This document shows, in pieces, positions 40,701 to 47,348 of a stretch of DNA of 47,348 nt. The translations under genes were made by a program, and so were the position numbers. The DNA comes from Kiritimatiellia bacterium. GTDB lineage: Bacteria; Verrucomicrobiota; Kiritimatiellia; RFP12; UBA1067. The notes below the pieces were generated by a model, which saw nothing but the letters and a program-made list of their open reading frames with translations, had not been told where the DNA came from and ran no database searches. Each line of letters opens with the position of its first letter. Positions within the stretch are counted from its first letter, which is position 1. Location of the stretch: the NCBI GenBank assembly GCA_017427485.1, contig JAFRSR010000394.1, positions 1 through 47,348 of the forward strand, in the 5' to 3' direction.

Positions 40701-43633
40701 TCCGTCGTGCGGTCGTAGATCTTCTTGCCGTTCTGCGTGAGCGTGAGGCGGCCGTAGCCCGTCGCGTAGCCAGTCGCCCAGTAGAGACGGATCGCGTCGC
40801 CGGCCTTGACGCTGTGGTCCTTCACGCGGAAGAACTCCGGCACGGCGATCACGCATCTCTCCCCGGACGTGTCGAACACGGCGCACGTGTCCATCGCCTT
40901 GACCGTCTTCCCCTGCGGGTCCTGCGCCTCGAACACGAGACGGTACGCGCCGGCGGGCAGGTCGAGCGTCCCCTTCCATCCGCCCTTCACGTCCGTCTCG
41001 ACGGCGCGCGACAGTACCTCCGCGCCCGGCTCCCAGCGTTCCCAGTTCCACGGCTGCGGCGCGGGCTTTTCCTTGATGCGACGGCCGTTGTAATCATAAT
41101 AGCGACCGCTCTCCGCCGGCTTGCGCACGGGCAAGGCCGGACCCTTCAGCGCGAAAACGCGCAGTATGCCCTTTCCGCTCACGGGCTTGCCGCCGAGCGT
41201 GTGGAGGTTGGCGTAGGCCGGCACGGACGCGCGCTTCTCCGCGCCGTCCACCGCGAGCCACCGCTCGGATACGCCCGCATGCGCGCTCCACGTGACCGTT
41301 CCGATGCGGAAATGCATCTCCGCCGCGTGCGTTTCGCCCGCCGTGTCCACCACCGTCGCCGAGACGTCGAAGAGGAACGTCGGCTCGCCAGAGAGGTCGG
41401 CCGTCGGCGACGGTTCCGGCACGAACGACACGGCGAACGCGCCGTCGGCGTCCGTCTCCGTCTCGCCCGTGGCGAAGTAACCCTCGTCGTCACTCCGGCT
41501 GGAATCGCCCCAGAGCCAGCACCACCACTCGGAATAGGAGGTACTCCGCTTCACGCGCCATGTCACGCGCGCGCCCTGCACGGGCAGTCCGGAGTATGTG
41601 CGCGCGCGCCCCTTGACGGTCGCCGTCTTCCCCAGCACGCCGTCCGCGCTGCCGGACTCGAACTCGGCGCGGAACTTCGGGCGCTTGTACTCCTCCACGC
41701 GGACGCTGCTCCGCGCGTTCGCCCACGTGTCCTCGGCGTGGGCGCGGACCCTGATTTCATAGCTTCCGGTGAGACGGCCGCGCGGCGCCGTGAGCTCGCC
41801 GTGGAACGATCCCCACGGATTCGTCGTCAATTTCACGGAGCCGACGGGCTTGCCGTTGGGATCCTTGAAGTCGACGATGACCTTCGCATCCGGCAACACG
41901 CGGAAGTCCCGTGTGTGCGGGTTCGTGTAGTAGGCCACGCCCTTGAAGCGGATGGTCTGCCCGGGACGGTAGATCGCCCGGTCCGTGAGCAAGTCGACAT
42001 GGCCGAACGTCTCCTTCTCCTGATAGTTCGACCCGGATCCGACAGTTGAAAGCGAAAGCACCTCGTGCGCGCCGTCCCGCACACGCAGGTAGCCGTAGGT
42101 ACGGTCCTTGCGCAATTCGAACGAGCCGTCCGCGCCCGTCTTGAGCGTGTGGGGGAGTTCGTATTTGCGCCCCGACTTGCTCTCCCAGCACTCAACCGTG
42201 ACGCCGGCGGCCGGTTCGCCGCTCTCGGCGCGCCACACGCGGCCGCGCACGCTGCCTTCGCCGCCCGCCTGCGCGAGCGCGAGATCGGTCACGGTCACGA
42301 TGCGGGTAAAGAGAGGCGTGTCCTTGTCGCCGAAGCGGTCGTCCATCGCCGCAAAGAGCACGTAGTGTCCGGGCGCGAGGTCGGACGGCACGGGGAACTT
42401 CGATTCATGCATCTTGAAGTCGCGGGGATCCTCCACGGCGACCTGCCACGTCCGCGCCCCCTTGTCCTTCGCCAGGTTCCTCAGCATGTCCGACGCGCGG
42501 TAGTATCCGTTGTCCCACACGCTGTTGTCGCGGATGTCGTCGAACGTGACCGGCACGATGCGGAACCAGACGTTCGTCATGTTCTTCGACTTCAAGACGA
42601 GGTCCGGCCACGGCGCGTTCCACGTGCGTTCCGTCTTCACGGTGAAATCCGGCTGTTCCAGTTTTCTCATCAGGCTTGCGCAGAGCCTCCCGCCCACGCT
42701 CTCCGGCCAGCGCTTCGCGCCGGTCTCGGCCTTGGCGTACGCGTCCACAAGGTCGCCGGCGCGCTCCATCAGCTCGGCGCGGGCGTGGACGGCGAGCGCG
42801 GACACATCCGTCACGTCAAGGTAACGGGCGATGAACGCGTCGAGCGCGGTGGCATAGTGCGCGTCGCGTTCCTTTTCCGGCATCTGGGCGAAGGAATGCT
42901 CGTGGCGGAGACGTGCGAGCTCCGCGTCCGCAAGGGCGTCCTTCATGTCGTCGCCGCGGTGGAACTCGACGAGGCGGTCGAGGAGCGCGAGGCCCTTCTC
43001 CAGCGTCTTGTCGGGAATCGTCCGGCCGTAGAACCCGAGCATGTCGTGCACGGCGACGTCGAAGAGCGTGGGACGGTAGGAATCGGGCAGGGTCCCGCGG
43101 GACGTGAGGAATCCCCACGTGTCCACGCGGCACGCCTTCAGGTCTTCCGCGTGCGCGAGCACCTTCGCGAACTGCGCCTCCAGCGTCTCGTTGAGGCGCT
43201 CGGGCGCCCAGGGCGGCTGGTTCGTGGCGGCCGCGTCGGAGAGCTTCGTGGGACGCGCCCCGCCCCAGCGCCACGGCTGCGACTCGTCGAGGTACACGTG
43301 CGCGAGGTGGAGCTGCAGCACGGCCTGCAGCTCGGCGGGGGCGGCGTCGATGCGCGCGGCGAACGCGGGCAGCCAATTCTTCGTCGTGTCGTCGCGGATT
43401 CCCCGCTCCACGTTCGCGCGCGTGATGATGGCGCGCGCCGCGTTCGGCCAGTCCTTTTTCGCCAACGCCTCGCGCTCGATCTTCGCAAGCACGTTCGTGG
43501 CGGTGCGCGGAAGTCCCTTGTTCACGGCCTTGTCGTAGTCCTTCCACGAGGAACCCGACAAGCCGAACAGAGACAGGGCGAATGTGTTTCCCGCTAAGGC
43601 GACGGCGATTGCTGCAATGAGAAGTCTGCTCAT
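37763..43633 (-). CDS. Secreted alpha-2-macroglobulin-like protein with thioester
   Basis: 1956 residues. Signal peptide MSRLLIAAIAVALAGNTFA, no lipobox. A helical N-terminal region (~25-330) is followed by macroglobulin domains: a CNA-B-like insert (~505-545), MG2 with LTDRAIYRPGQTIRFKG (~548), the A2M block VPDALTGWKFVAFAHD (~1230), and the thioester motif CCEQ at 1422-1425 (EFPHECCEQTFSRFYANAL). After that come the alpha/alpha barrel (YILAGFARLNHLAG, VDAIYAILLGG) and a C-terminal receptor-type beta domain. Bacterial members trap proteases and are thought to guard the envelope; they often sit beside a PBP1C gene, which is absent here. AGGAG lies 6-7 nt before the ATG at 43633. It lies between GH2 (20 bp) and the kinase (17 bp), so it is likely in one transcript with them. 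Confidence 0.92.
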   Translation of the reverse strand: MSRLLIAAIAVALAGNTFALSLFGLSGSSWKDYDKAVNKGLPRTATNVLAKIEREALAKKDWPNAARAIITRANVERGIRDDTTKNWLPAFAARIDAAPAELQAVLQLHLAHVYLDESQPWRWGGARPTKLSDAAATNQPPWAPERLNETLEAQFAKVLAHAEDLKACRVDTWGFLTSRGTLPDSYRPTLFDVAVHDMLGFYGRTIPDKTLEKGLALLDRLVEFHRGDDMKDALADAELARLRHEHSFAQMPEKERDAHYATALDAFIARYLDVTDVSALAVHARAELMERAGDLVDAYAKAETGAKRWPESVGGRLCASLMRKLEQPDFTVKTERTWNAPWPDLVLKSKNMTNVWFRIVPVTFDDIRDNSVWDNGYYRASDMLRNLAKDKGARTWQVAVEDPRDFKMHESKFPVPSDLAPGHYVLFAAMDDRFGDKDTPLFTRIVTVTDLALAQAGGEGSVRGRVWRAESGEPAAGVTVECWESKSGRKYELPHTLKTGADGSFELRKDRTYGYLRVRDGAHEVLSLSTVGSGSNYQEKETFGHVDLLTDRAIYRPGQTIRFKGVAYYTNPHTRDFRVLPDAKVIVDFKDPNGKPVGSVKLTTNPWGSFHGELTAPRGRLTGSYEIRVRAHAEDTWANARSSVRVEEYKRPKFRAEFESGSADGVLGKTATVKGRARTYSGLPVQGARVTWRVKRSTSYSEWWCWLWGDSSRSDDEGYFATGETETDADGAFAVSFVPEPSPTADLSGEPTFLFDVSATVVDTAGETHAAEMHFRIGTVTWSAHAGVSERWLAVDGAEKRASVPAYANLHTLGGKPVSGKGILRVFALKGPALPVRKPAESGRYYDYNGRRIKEKPAPQPWNWERWEPGAEVLSRAVETDVKGGWKGTLDLPAGAYRLVFEAQDPQGKTVKAMDTCAVFDTSGERCVIAVPEFFRVKDHSVKAGDAIRLYWATGYATGYGRLTLTQNGKKIYDRTTDPSKPVHYLEFPVGDANRGDIYVETEFLRENRLYHQSARISVPWDNMDIKIKSEHFTSKLVPGTEEKWSFTVSAPSEMVALMYDKSLDAFVWHNPLLSFGRYFTPRTRWPSTPHLQNDYQSLYHLDGHFPGGGYSPSASWRTWKSQTRAIRMNSYRSRGFGVMADVACAAPEDDAAAGGRDLQKMAAPRAAAVPAARATAGGEEAPAKPETDVPARKNLQETAFFLPTLESDADGRVNFTFTVPDALTGWKFVAFAHDKGLRSGILRDDTIVTTKSLMAEPNAPRFVREGDDFLFAVKVTNTEDEPQKGTVSLAFEDAETLVPAPVGGGSQPFELKGHESKSFSFRVKIPDGQGFLKYTARAKGDTFADGEEGWLPVLSRSIFVREAVQLQVRGAGTRTFALTNLLASAKSDTIRNVDLTVRAVSRPAWYAVLALPYLMEFPHECCEQTFSRFYANALGAHIANSDPRIRATFETWKAAGGDTLKSPLEQNEDLKAIALDSTPWVREAASETASRRRVGQLFETERLASEQARCIEKLAKDRNGDGRWPWFPGGRSSDGITLYILAGFARLNHLAGVAYPDFFKSACIALDREVVADIARRVKEAKKLKMKFHACGWDVQWLYLHSFTGVSEADPETKKLLLKHIADEWLDFGLETQAYAAIVLHRFGKKGAAKDIIASLKERAIVSDEMGMYWKRSSFYSSSLFAAPVSTQAVIIEAFMEVTGDVESVDACRAWLLKQKQTQNWSSTASTVDAIYAILLGGGTDLLAGDTLATVTLGGKEVPKANAEAGTGLYTHKVPVKEIKPEMGAITFSNDAKGGVAWGGVHWSYFEDVLKVRAHEPKELHVVKKYYRKVRGTQGTRLAPIEGALEVGDELVARIVLTSDRIFEYVHVQDERPACAEPVDVLSRYRWQDGVGYYQSTRDTATHYYIDRLGKGTFVLETSFRVQQRGTFVGGLATVQCMYAPEFTAHSSAERVEAK

Positions 43634-43653
43634 ACCTGCTCCTTGCCTCCCGA

Positions 43654-45369
43654 TCACTCGGCCTTCGCGGGGGATTCGCCGGCGGCTTTGCGGGCGAAGC
43701 CCTCGCGCACGGCCGTCGTCACAACCTTCGCGCGGCGGTAGCCGTCGTAGAGGCCGGCCATGTTCTCCGCGAGCAGCTTGGAGCGGATGTTCGAGCCGTC
43801 GCGGTGGTAGGTGCGCGCGTCGGCGAAATGCCAGAACGTAAGGCCGGCCATCTCGGGATCGGCGAAGATGCGGTCGAGCACGTCCCTGTTGTAATAGAGC
43901 TGGAACTCCTCCGTGCCCTGCCCCGCCGCAGGGTCGTGGTAGCCGTAGATGGCGGTGGTGCCCATCTCCGAGACGATGATCGGCTTCTCGGGGTAGAGCT
44001 TGCGGAAGCGCGTGACGATCTTCGTCACCGCCGCGTCGATGAGGTTCTTCTGGTTCTCGAACGTGCCGGCGTTGGAGCCGATCCAGCCGGGGTAGGTGTT
44101 GAACGAGACGAGGTCCGTGTTCGCGTTCGAGATGTCGTCGGCGTTGTGGTTGCAGGCAAAGGTGATCAGGCGGCCCGAGTCCTGCGACCGGATCGCCTCG
44201 ATGAGCGCGTCGTTCATCTTCTTTCCCTCCTTCGTCTGCGAGGCGTTCTCGTTCTGGAACGCGAAGATGATCACGGACGGGTGGTTGAAGCTCGCGCGCA
44301 CCATCGCGCGCGTCTGCTCCACCTGCAGGCGGAAGTACTCGGGATCGCCCATCTGCTTGGCGTTGTTGCCCCAGCCGAGCGACTCCTCCCACACAAGGAC
44401 GCCCATCTCGTCGCAGTAGTCGAGAAACCGCTGGCTCTGCTGGTAGTGGCAGCCGCGGAAGAAGTTGCCGTTGAGCGACTTCAGGAGCTGGATGTCCTGC
44501 AACATCAGCGCCTCGGGCGTGGCCGCGCCGAACTGCGGATGCGCCTCGTGGCGGTTCGCGCCCCTCAGGAACAGGATCTCGCCGTTCAGCCACAGGCGCT
44601 TCTTCTCCGCCTTGATCTCCCTAATGCCGAAGCGGGTCGACACGGCGCCTCCCAACGAGACGGTGTGGAGGTTCGGGGATGCGGGGCTCCAGAGCTTGAA
44701 CTCGGGCACGCGCACGGTCGCGCGGAAGTTGCGGAACGAGGCCTTCACCTCGTTCCTGCCGTCGAATACGAGCGTCGCGTCGAAGTCGCCCTGCGCGAAG
44801 TTCACGGCCTCGACCTCCACCATGCCCGTCTTGTAGTCGCGCGTGCGGACGAAGAACTTGCGGTTGTCGAACTCGAGGCCCACGCCGTGGTAGAAGCCGC
44901 CGTAGAGGTAGAAGTCGTAGTACGGCAGCGCGAGCTTCTGCGTGGACCAGTCGAGCACGTTGTCGAGCGCAGCGAAGAGCGTGTGCGTACCGGCGGCGAG
45001 CGGGCCGGTCGGGATCTCAAGACGGCCCCACGGGAACGGCAGCACGCCGCCCGCCGGCTTGCCGTCGACGGCGAACCGCGCGCGCAGGCCCATGCCGTCC
45101 ACCACGATCCACGCGTTCTCCACCGGCTCGGCGAGCGTGAACGTGCGACGGTAGAGACCCGTCCCGCGCTTGCAGAGCCACTTCGGGAGCATGTCCCAGC
45201 AACCAGGCACGGACATCCGGTCCGTCGCGGCGAAATCAGCTTCGCCCGCCGTCTCGAGCGTCTTGCCCTCGGCGAACGCGAACTCCCAGCTCCCGTTCAG
45301 GTTCAGCGGTTGCTGCTGCGCGCCGAGCGCGCCAGCCACCATTACAACGAGACACATGAGTTTCTTCAT
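43654..45369 (-). CDS. Secreted GH2 beta-glycosidase
   Basis: 571 residues, short for GH2 and lacking extra C-terminal domains. Signal peptide MKKLMCLVVMVAGALGAQ. A jelly-roll sugar-binding domain (NLNGSWEFAFAEG, RMSVPGCWDMLP, GTGLYRRTFTL) is followed by an Ig-like domain and the TIM barrel from about 265 (FLRGANRHEAHPQFG, LKSLNGNFFRGCHYQQS). The acid/base Glu is in FAFQNENAS (~375) and the nucleophile Glu in IIVSEMGTTAIYG (~465). The SEMG/NEN pattern fits the beta-glucuronidase/beta-galactosidase group. AAGGA lies 9 nt before ATG. It starts 119 bp after the stop of the truncated LamG protein, across the hairpin at 45399-45473, and precedes alpha-2-macroglobulin by 20 bp. Confidence 0.9.
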   Translation of the reverse strand: MKKLMCLVVMVAGALGAQQQPLNLNGSWEFAFAEGKTLETAGEADFAATDRMSVPGCWDMLPKWLCKRGTGLYRRTFTLAEPVENAWIVVDGMGLRARFAVDGKPAGGVLPFPWGRLEIPTGPLAAGTHTLFAALDNVLDWSTQKLALPYYDFYLYGGFYHGVGLEFDNRKFFVRTRDYKTGMVEVEAVNFAQGDFDATLVFDGRNEVKASFRNFRATVRVPEFKLWSPASPNLHTVSLGGAVSTRFGIREIKAEKKRLWLNGEILFLRGANRHEAHPQFGAATPEALMLQDIQLLKSLNGNFFRGCHYQQSQRFLDYCDEMGVLVWEESLGWGNNAKQMGDPEYFRLQVEQTRAMVRASFNHPSVIIFAFQNENASQTKEGKKMNDALIEAIRSQDSGRLITFACNHNADDISNANTDLVSFNTYPGWIGSNAGTFENQKNLIDAAVTKIVTRFRKLYPEKPIIVSEMGTTAIYGYHDPAAGQGTEEFQLYYNRDVLDRIFADPEMAGLTFWHFADARTYHRDGSNIRSKLLAENMAGLYDGYRRAKVVTTAVREGFARKAAGESPAKAE

Positions 45370-45398
45370 CGATATTTTCCTTTCGCTTTCAATGTTTC

Positions 45399-45473
45399 AG
45401 GACAGAGGACAGAGGACAAAAGACAAAGGATTGAGGTTCCCGCCTTTGTCCTCCGTCCTCTGTCCTTTGTCCT
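45399..45473 (-). repeat. Long inverted repeat with 7-nt periodic GGAC units
   Basis: Two 31-nt arms (45399-45429 and 45443-45473) around a 13-nt loop. In minus-strand RNA, 27 pairs are Watson-Crick, three are G-U and one is an A-C mismatch; on the plus strand those three would be A-C mismatches, so the structure is better as sense RNA. The first sense arm repeats GGACRRA at 7-nt steps. It lies between the LamG/beta-strand gene (stop 45489) and GH2 (start 45369). Confidence 0.75.
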
Positions 45474-45488
45474 TCCCATAAACAACCC

Positions 45489-47348
45489 CTACTGCACCAC
45501 GACCATCGTGCCGCCGCCGGCGCCCCTGTAGACGAGCTTCGTTCCGTTGTCCTCGACGATCACCTGGCCGCGTTTCCGCGCGGGCGTGTTGACGAACTCG
45601 ACGTTCGCCGCGAGCATCTCGAGCGAGGCGGTGGAGTCCGTCGCGCACGTAAGGAGCGTCTGCCTGCGGCCAAGGCGGTCCGGATCGAACGCCGAGGCGT
45701 CGATCACGATCTTCGATGGGACGACAGAATAGGTCTGCACGGACTCGTCCGCATCGGCGACGACTCTCACGCCGCCCGCCGTCGTGATCGGCGTCGCGGC
45801 GAAGCCGTTCGCCGGAAGCGTGAACCGGAGTTGCGCGCCCGCGCGCAGCTTGATCGAGTCGGCGTCCGTACCGGTCACGCCGACGCTCGCCGCCGTGCCC
45901 GACACGTGGAAGTAGTCGTTCGAGCTGCAACGCCCGTTTTCCTTCGATCCGATGTAGAGGACCTTGCAGCCGGACATCGTCGAATCGTCTACTTGGATGC
46001 CGCTGTACGACGTATCGCCGGTAGCGCCGATCTCGACCTTCGCCGATCCCGCGGCGAACGTCGAGCCGCCCTGCACGTTCAGGACGCAGTTCGTCGAATT
46101 GATGGCCAATCCGCTCACATACCGCGCCACGCCCACGAAGAAGCGCTGCACGCCCGAAAGCGTCAGCGTGCCGCCGTTCCGCACCGTCATCGACGTGCCA
46201 GGGCCGCCCGAACCCTTGTACGAGACGCCGACGCCGAAACCCGTGCTCTTGAGCGTCAGCGACGCGTTGTCCACGACCAACCTCGTGCTGTTGCCGCCCA
46301 CATCCTCAAAGCTCCGCCCGATGCAGCCGATGTAGCAACCGACCGAGGCGAAATATTCCGAACTGGAGGGGATCGTGACTGTCGCGCCGTCGCTAATCGT
46401 GAAGTCCACGTCGCGGTGTATCCAAGGGTCGTTGATGTTGGCCGTCGTCCCCGCGCCCGTGATCTCGATCTGCATCCTGTCGTACACGCCGGCGGGATAT
46501 GTGCTCATCCGGTCCTGCTCGGCGTAGGCGCGGATTCCCTTGCAGGCGAACGTCGCGCCGCCTGCCACGCGCAGGCTCGTGAACGCGCCAAGCATCGTGA
46601 TGTCCTTGCGGATCGTCGCTGTCGTGCCCGGCCCCACCACGCTGAGCGAACCCGAGCCGGCCAGGAAAGGCCGAGCCGAGGCGGGATCGGGCCCCGTGTA
46701 GCCGATCGTGGTTGACGTCCGGTCGACAATGTAATCGGAGAAGGCTCCCAGCTTGAGTTCCTCAGCCTGGAACGTGCCGTTGGTGAGCGCGAGGCGGGCA
46801 AAGCGATCCGACGAGTAGCCGTATGTTCCCTGCGCCTCGACGTTGCCCATGACCGTGAGCTTATGTCCGCCCATGTCAACCGTCACGTCGATGCTCGGGG
46901 CGTAGCCGATGCGGCCGTTGCGCGCGCGCAGCGCGCCGATCGTCTGGTTCTGCCCAAGCGCGATCGTGTAGGTGCCGAGCGGCAGCTCCACCGTGTTGTC
47001 CGTGCCGGGGAGCGCGTCCGCCGCGTCGACCTCGCGCCAGTTGCCGAGCGTCTCGAACGCGCCGTCGCCGCCGGCCCACCTGAGCGCGTTCGCGTAGCGC
47101 ACCTTGTCGATCTTGTTGTTCTGCCACACCCGCTCCCTAGTAAGCTCGCCGTCGTAGAGACGCGCGGCGTAGATGCGCCCCTTGAAGGTTTGCCCGCCCG
47201 TCGAGCGGCCGCCGACGCCCACAACGCTGCCCGAAGCCCAATTGTCGAGGTCGGCCGGGCGGCCTTTGTTCTGCTCGTAGTTCATCTTCTCGCCGTCGAG
47301 GTACACGGTCGCGTTCGTCGGCACGTCATACGGGGTCGCGCACGTAAG
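45489..47348 (-). CDS. LamG/beta-strand surface protein (5' end outside window)
   Basis: The start lies beyond the right edge; 619 C-terminal residues are visible and read in frame from the last base. The first ~80 residues are the end of a LamG domain (DVPTNATVYLDGEKMNY, GRIYAARLYDGELTRERV, NNKIDKVRYANAL), close in pattern to the LamG modules of the GDPD-LamG protein. RWAGGDGAFETLGNW then marks the same cassette opener as in the beta-strand-repeat proteins. A beta-solenoid type region rich in Gly, Thr and Val follows to the end. It finishes YRGAGGGTMVVVQ-stop, related in shape to, but not the same as, the G-x-x-[ILV]-[IL]-F-R tails. No catalytic motif seen; a surface binding protein is likely. 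Confidence 0.75.
   Translation of the reverse strand, partial: LTCATPYDVPTNATVYLDGEKMNYEQNKGRPADLDNWASGSVVGVGGRSTGGQTFKGRIYAARLYDGELTRERVWQNNKIDKVRYANALRWAGGDGAFETLGNWREVDAADALPGTDNTVELPLGTYTIALGQNQTIGALRARNGRIGYAPSIDVTVDMGGHKLTVMGNVEAQGTYGYSSDRFARLALTNGTFQAEELKLGAFSDYIVDRTSTTIGYTGPDPASARPFLAGSGSLSVVGPGTTATIRKDITMLGAFTSLRVAGGATFACKGIRAYAEQDRMSTYPAGVYDRMQIEITGAGTTANINDPWIHRDVDFTISDGATVTIPSSSEYFASVGCYIGCIGRSFEDVGGNSTRLVVDNASLTLKSTGFGVGVSYKGSGGPGTSMTVRNGGTLTLSGVQRFFVGVARYVSGLAINSTNCVLNVQGGSTFAAGSAKVEIGATGDTSYSGIQVDDSTMSGCKVLYIGSKENGRCSSNDYFHVSGTAASVGVTGTDADSIKLRAGAQLRFTLPANGFAATPITTAGGVRVVADADESVQTYSVVPSKIVIDASAFDPDRLGRRQTLLTCATDSTASLEMLAANVEFVNTPARKRGQVIVEDNGTKLVYRGAGGGTMVVVQ

Noticed and set aside
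37763-44593. N-terminal extension of alpha-2-macroglobulin
   Set aside because: It would run through GH2; the signal peptide and AGGAG site are at 43633.
45399-45473. CRISPR array
   Set aside because: Repeat units are only 7 nt, have no spacers of normal length and form a single hairpin; no cas genes.
1-47348. Mobile element, prophage, tRNA or rRNA
   Set aside because: No transposase, integrase, phage structural gene, attachment repeat or RNA gene signature was found on either strand.

Overview
The window is a 47 kb, GC-rich bacterial segment in which every gene I can support (22 of 22) lies on the minus strand, so transcription runs from right (47348) to left (1). Nearly all products are secreted. 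They include autotransporter-type beta-strand-repeat proteins, LamG proteins, SUMF1-fold proteins, two-domain CAZyme fusions, tandem STN-like domains and a Ser/Thr kinase beside an ECF sigma factor. This mix suggests a polysaccharide-degrading member of the PVC group, most like Kiritimatiellota or Lentisphaerota. That placement is an inference from gene content; no rRNA or marker gene is present. There is no tRNA, CRISPR array, IS element or phage gene, and no gene-free stretch longer than about 210 bp.

Right part (47348-36720): a 5'-truncated LamG/beta-strand protein ends at 45489. A spacer carries a 31-bp hairpin. Then come a GH2 beta-glycosidase, a 1956-residue alpha-2-macroglobulin with a thioester motif, and a membrane Ser/Thr kinase. 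Middle-right (36636-31215): a secreted protein with two STN-like repeats overlaps an ECF sigma factor gene by 4 bp. A sialate-O-acetylesterase-type esterase and a membrane protein with two tandem CbbX-like AAA+ domains follow.

Middle (31173-19069): a glycan operon of GH97, a double GT2 glycosyltransferase, a sialidase-like/GH28-like fusion, GH9, a GDPD/sialidase-like fusion and GH51. The set of activities suggests attack on branched plant polysaccharides (pectin side chains, arabinan, galactan or beta-glucan), though mucin-type glycans are not excluded. Three heads of segments here (esterase, GH97, GH51) have an extended -10 promoter placed exactly 6 nt before ATG and no Shine-Dalgarno, so they look leaderless.

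Left part (18935-1): an EF-hand/LamG protein, two large beta-strand-repeat proteins, an SGNH/GH99-like fusion, a small secreted protein, two tandem SUMF1-like paralogues and a giant GDPD-LamG protein cut by the left edge. Four of these secreted proteins end in the same seven-residue pattern G-x-x-[ILV]-[IL]-F-R-stop, a candidate undescribed C-terminal sorting tag. Two candidate operators (perfect palindromes at 18950-18973 and 7313-7339) sit on promoters in this part, and a second long periodic hairpin lies at 6402-6501.

Together the genes look like a cell-surface glycan capture and degradation locus with its own envelope-sensing module (kinase, STN protein, ECF sigma). All functional statements come from motif reading; no searches were run.
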